Shown: positions 6,275-7,293 of the stretch, piece after piece | Numbering within the stretch: the first letter of the stretch is position 1 | How the letters are laid out: each line of letters begins with the position of its first letter | Origin: Paracoccaceae bacterium | Lineage (GTDB): Bacteria > Pseudomonadota > Alphaproteobacteria > Rhodobacterales > Rhodobacteraceae | DNA length: 7,293 nucleotides | NCBI GenBank assembly: GCA_023134935.1 | Contig: JAGLUD010000160.1 | Location: forward strand, 1-7,293 | Direction: 5' to 3' | The notes under the pieces: model-generated | Databases searched by the model: none | What the model saw: only the letters and a program-made list of their open reading frames with translations | Told to the model about the DNA's origin: nothing | Made by a program: the position numbers and the translations under genes

Positions 6275-7293
6275 CTGAAGAATTTGGCGATTATCCAGTC
6301 GTAGCCCTGCATCACCAAACCCCACACGTACGCGCCGAGGACTTCGGCTTTGCCGCGAAGTAAATCAACGAAATTGGCGTAGCTTTCCAGATACGGACCG
6401 ACTACGGGCAGGTATTCTGTGATCGTACCGCGAGAGATATAGGCCGCGCCTAAGACCACAAAGATTAACAAAATTAACGAAAACCCTCGGCGGAACCTTC
6501 GAGCGGGTACCTGTTCCTTCAATTCGTCTGCGGTTAATTTCACAGATTTCGACCGGACGGAATTCTTTAAGGCTTCGACGTTTGGCACACGTGACCGAGG
6601 TCCACCAAGTTCGACTGGAATATCGGAAATATCCCGCGCAACAGGCTTGGGCGCGTCTTCGAGAGCATCCTCGACAGCCATCTGTTCGCTGAGGGCTGCG
6701 GCGATCAGATCATCATCCATTATATTAAGGGACTCAGAGGATGTGTCTGCCGGCGCAGTGGTTTTTGCCTCGTCCTGAACGAGGGGTAATTCTTCGTGGC
6801 TAGTAGATGTGTCATCTATTTCAACGTCACTATCATCGTCTTTGGAAGGGTCGTTCCATACAAAATCCGAGAAACCACCTTCGGTTTCATCCGCGCCTTC
6901 CCATGGGCGTTCATCTTCGTCTGCGTCATCAAACAAGGGTTCAGCCTCGTCGGGAATTGCCGGCGAACTCTGGATCGGTGGCATGTCATCCGGCGGCGTA
7001 TAGGTGGATTCGGAGGCGATTTCGCCGTCTGAATCATCACGCGCTTCTTGTGCTAGCGCGGCGATTTCCTTCCAGATCGGGTTTTCTTCGTCGTCGTCTT
7101 GTGCCTCCGGTTCAACGTCGGTGGCATCACCTTCTATATCGTCGGGATCGGCTTCCGCCATCACATCGTCAGGTGCTTCAAGATCCGTTGTTTCGTCGTA
7201 TTCGGTGCCTGTGTCGAATTCCTCATCAGTGGAAATAGCGCTTGCATCTTCTAGCGGAATGCCCACTTTTTCTTCGACTTCTTCGACTTCTTC
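6271..7293 (-). CDS. Acidic single-pass membrane protein (N-terminus outside window)
   Basis: The minus-strand frame is open from the right edge to TAG at 6271-6273, giving 340 visible residues. The start is not in the window: the frame runs through the GTG at 7264-7266 and continues upstream as Glu-Glu-Val repeats. About 200 residues are dominated by Asp and Glu with scattered Ser, Thr and Pro, probably disordered. A more ordered basic part follows (about 215-265), then ARRFRRG at 264-270, one membrane segment at about 271-286, and a C-terminal tail of about 54 residues. The arginines before the membrane segment suggest a cytoplasmic N-terminus and a periplasmic tail. There is no cysteine in the visible part. 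In Rhodobacterales, proteins of this shape next to TIGR02302 genes often start with an MJ0042-type zinc ribbon and lie near ftsE/ftsX. That is from memory and would need the upstream sequence. Function is unknown. Confidence 0.85.
   Translation of the reverse strand, partial: EEVEEVEEKVGIPLEDASAISTDEEFDTGTEYDETTDLEAPDDVMAEADPDDIEGDATDVEPEAQDDDEENPIWKEIAALAQEARDDSDGEIASESTYTPPDDMPPIQSSPAIPDEAEPLFDDADEDERPWEGADETEGGFSDFVWNDPSKDDDSDVEIDDTSTSHEELPLVQDEAKTTAPADTSSESLNIMDDDLIAAALSEQMAVEDALEDAPKPVARDISDIPVELGGPRSRVPNVEALKNSVRSKSVKLTADELKEQVPARRFRRGFSLILLIFVVLGAAYISRGTITEYLPVVGPYLESYANFVDLLRGKAEVLGAYVWGLVMQGYDWIIAKFFS
7270..7293 (-). repeat. Short tandem repeat of a 9-base unit at the window edge
   Basis: On the plus strand the unit TTCTTCGAC occurs at 7270-7278 and 7279-7287, followed by six more matching bases to the edge. 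On the coding (minus) strand it encodes Glu-Glu-Val repeats in the acidic protein. The array may continue beyond the window. Such in-frame units can change copy number by slippage without breaking the frame. Confidence 0.7.

Noticed and set aside
7264..7266. GTG as the start codon of the acidic membrane protein
   Set aside because: The frame is open to the window edge and continues upstream with the same acidic character, so this is an internal valine codon.
1..7293. Mobile element, CRISPR array, tRNA/rRNA, phage or defence genes
   Set aside because: Reading both strands found no transposase or integrase motifs, no long or regularly spaced repeats, no cloverleaf sequences and no nuclease or toxin-like open frames; the coding content is accounted for by ordinary chromosomal genes.

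Overview
The window looks like ordinary chromosome from an alphaproteobacterium, most probably a Rhodobacterales (roseobacter-group) species. The basis is the resemblance of the proteins, chiefly ArgH, LysA and the TIGR02302/DUF4175 protein, to that group, and a gene order I remember from it (TlpA-like / argH / small lipoprotein / lysA / TIGR02302 / acidic membrane protein). Base composition is only moderately GC-rich by eye. I ran no search, so the genus is left open.

Layout. At the left edge (1-322, minus strand) is the N-terminal part of a TlpA-type periplasmic thiol-disulfide oxidoreductase. Only 30 bp separate it from the divergent argH (353-1747, plus). Four more plus-strand genes follow argH: a 36-codon LptM-like lipoprotein whose ATG overlaps the argH stop (1744-1854); a secreted, cysteine-free protein with a molybdopterin-oxidoreductase-like (sulfite-oxidase-fold) domain (1894-2460); lysA, diaminopimelate decarboxylase (2536-3804); and a large membrane-anchored TIGR02302/DUF4175 protein with long Gln/Glu-rich helices (3842-6274). 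Its stop codon lies inside the same CTAG tetranucleotide as the stop of the convergent minus-strand gene (6271-7293, incomplete at its 5' end). That gene encodes a very acidic protein with one membrane segment near its C-terminus.

How the genes fit together. ArgH makes arginine and LysA makes lysine from meso-diaminopimelate, the peptidoglycan cross-linking residue, so the lane joins amino-acid synthesis to the cell envelope. The lipoprotein, the secreted domain, the TIGR02302 protein and the acidic membrane protein are all envelope proteins, and none has a role that can be fixed from the sequence alone. Short spacing suggests that argH and the lipoprotein are translationally coupled and that lysA and the TIGR02302 gene share a transcript. 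A hairpin after the secreted-domain gene may partly separate the two halves.

I see no mobile element, CRISPR array, tRNA, rRNA, phage gene or recognisable defence system. The items worth a second look are the tiny lipoprotein, the cofactor-less secreted domain placed before lysA, the uncharacterised TIGR02302 protein, and the lysA-3' hairpin carrying two GANTC sites. All gene-free gaps are under 80 bp.
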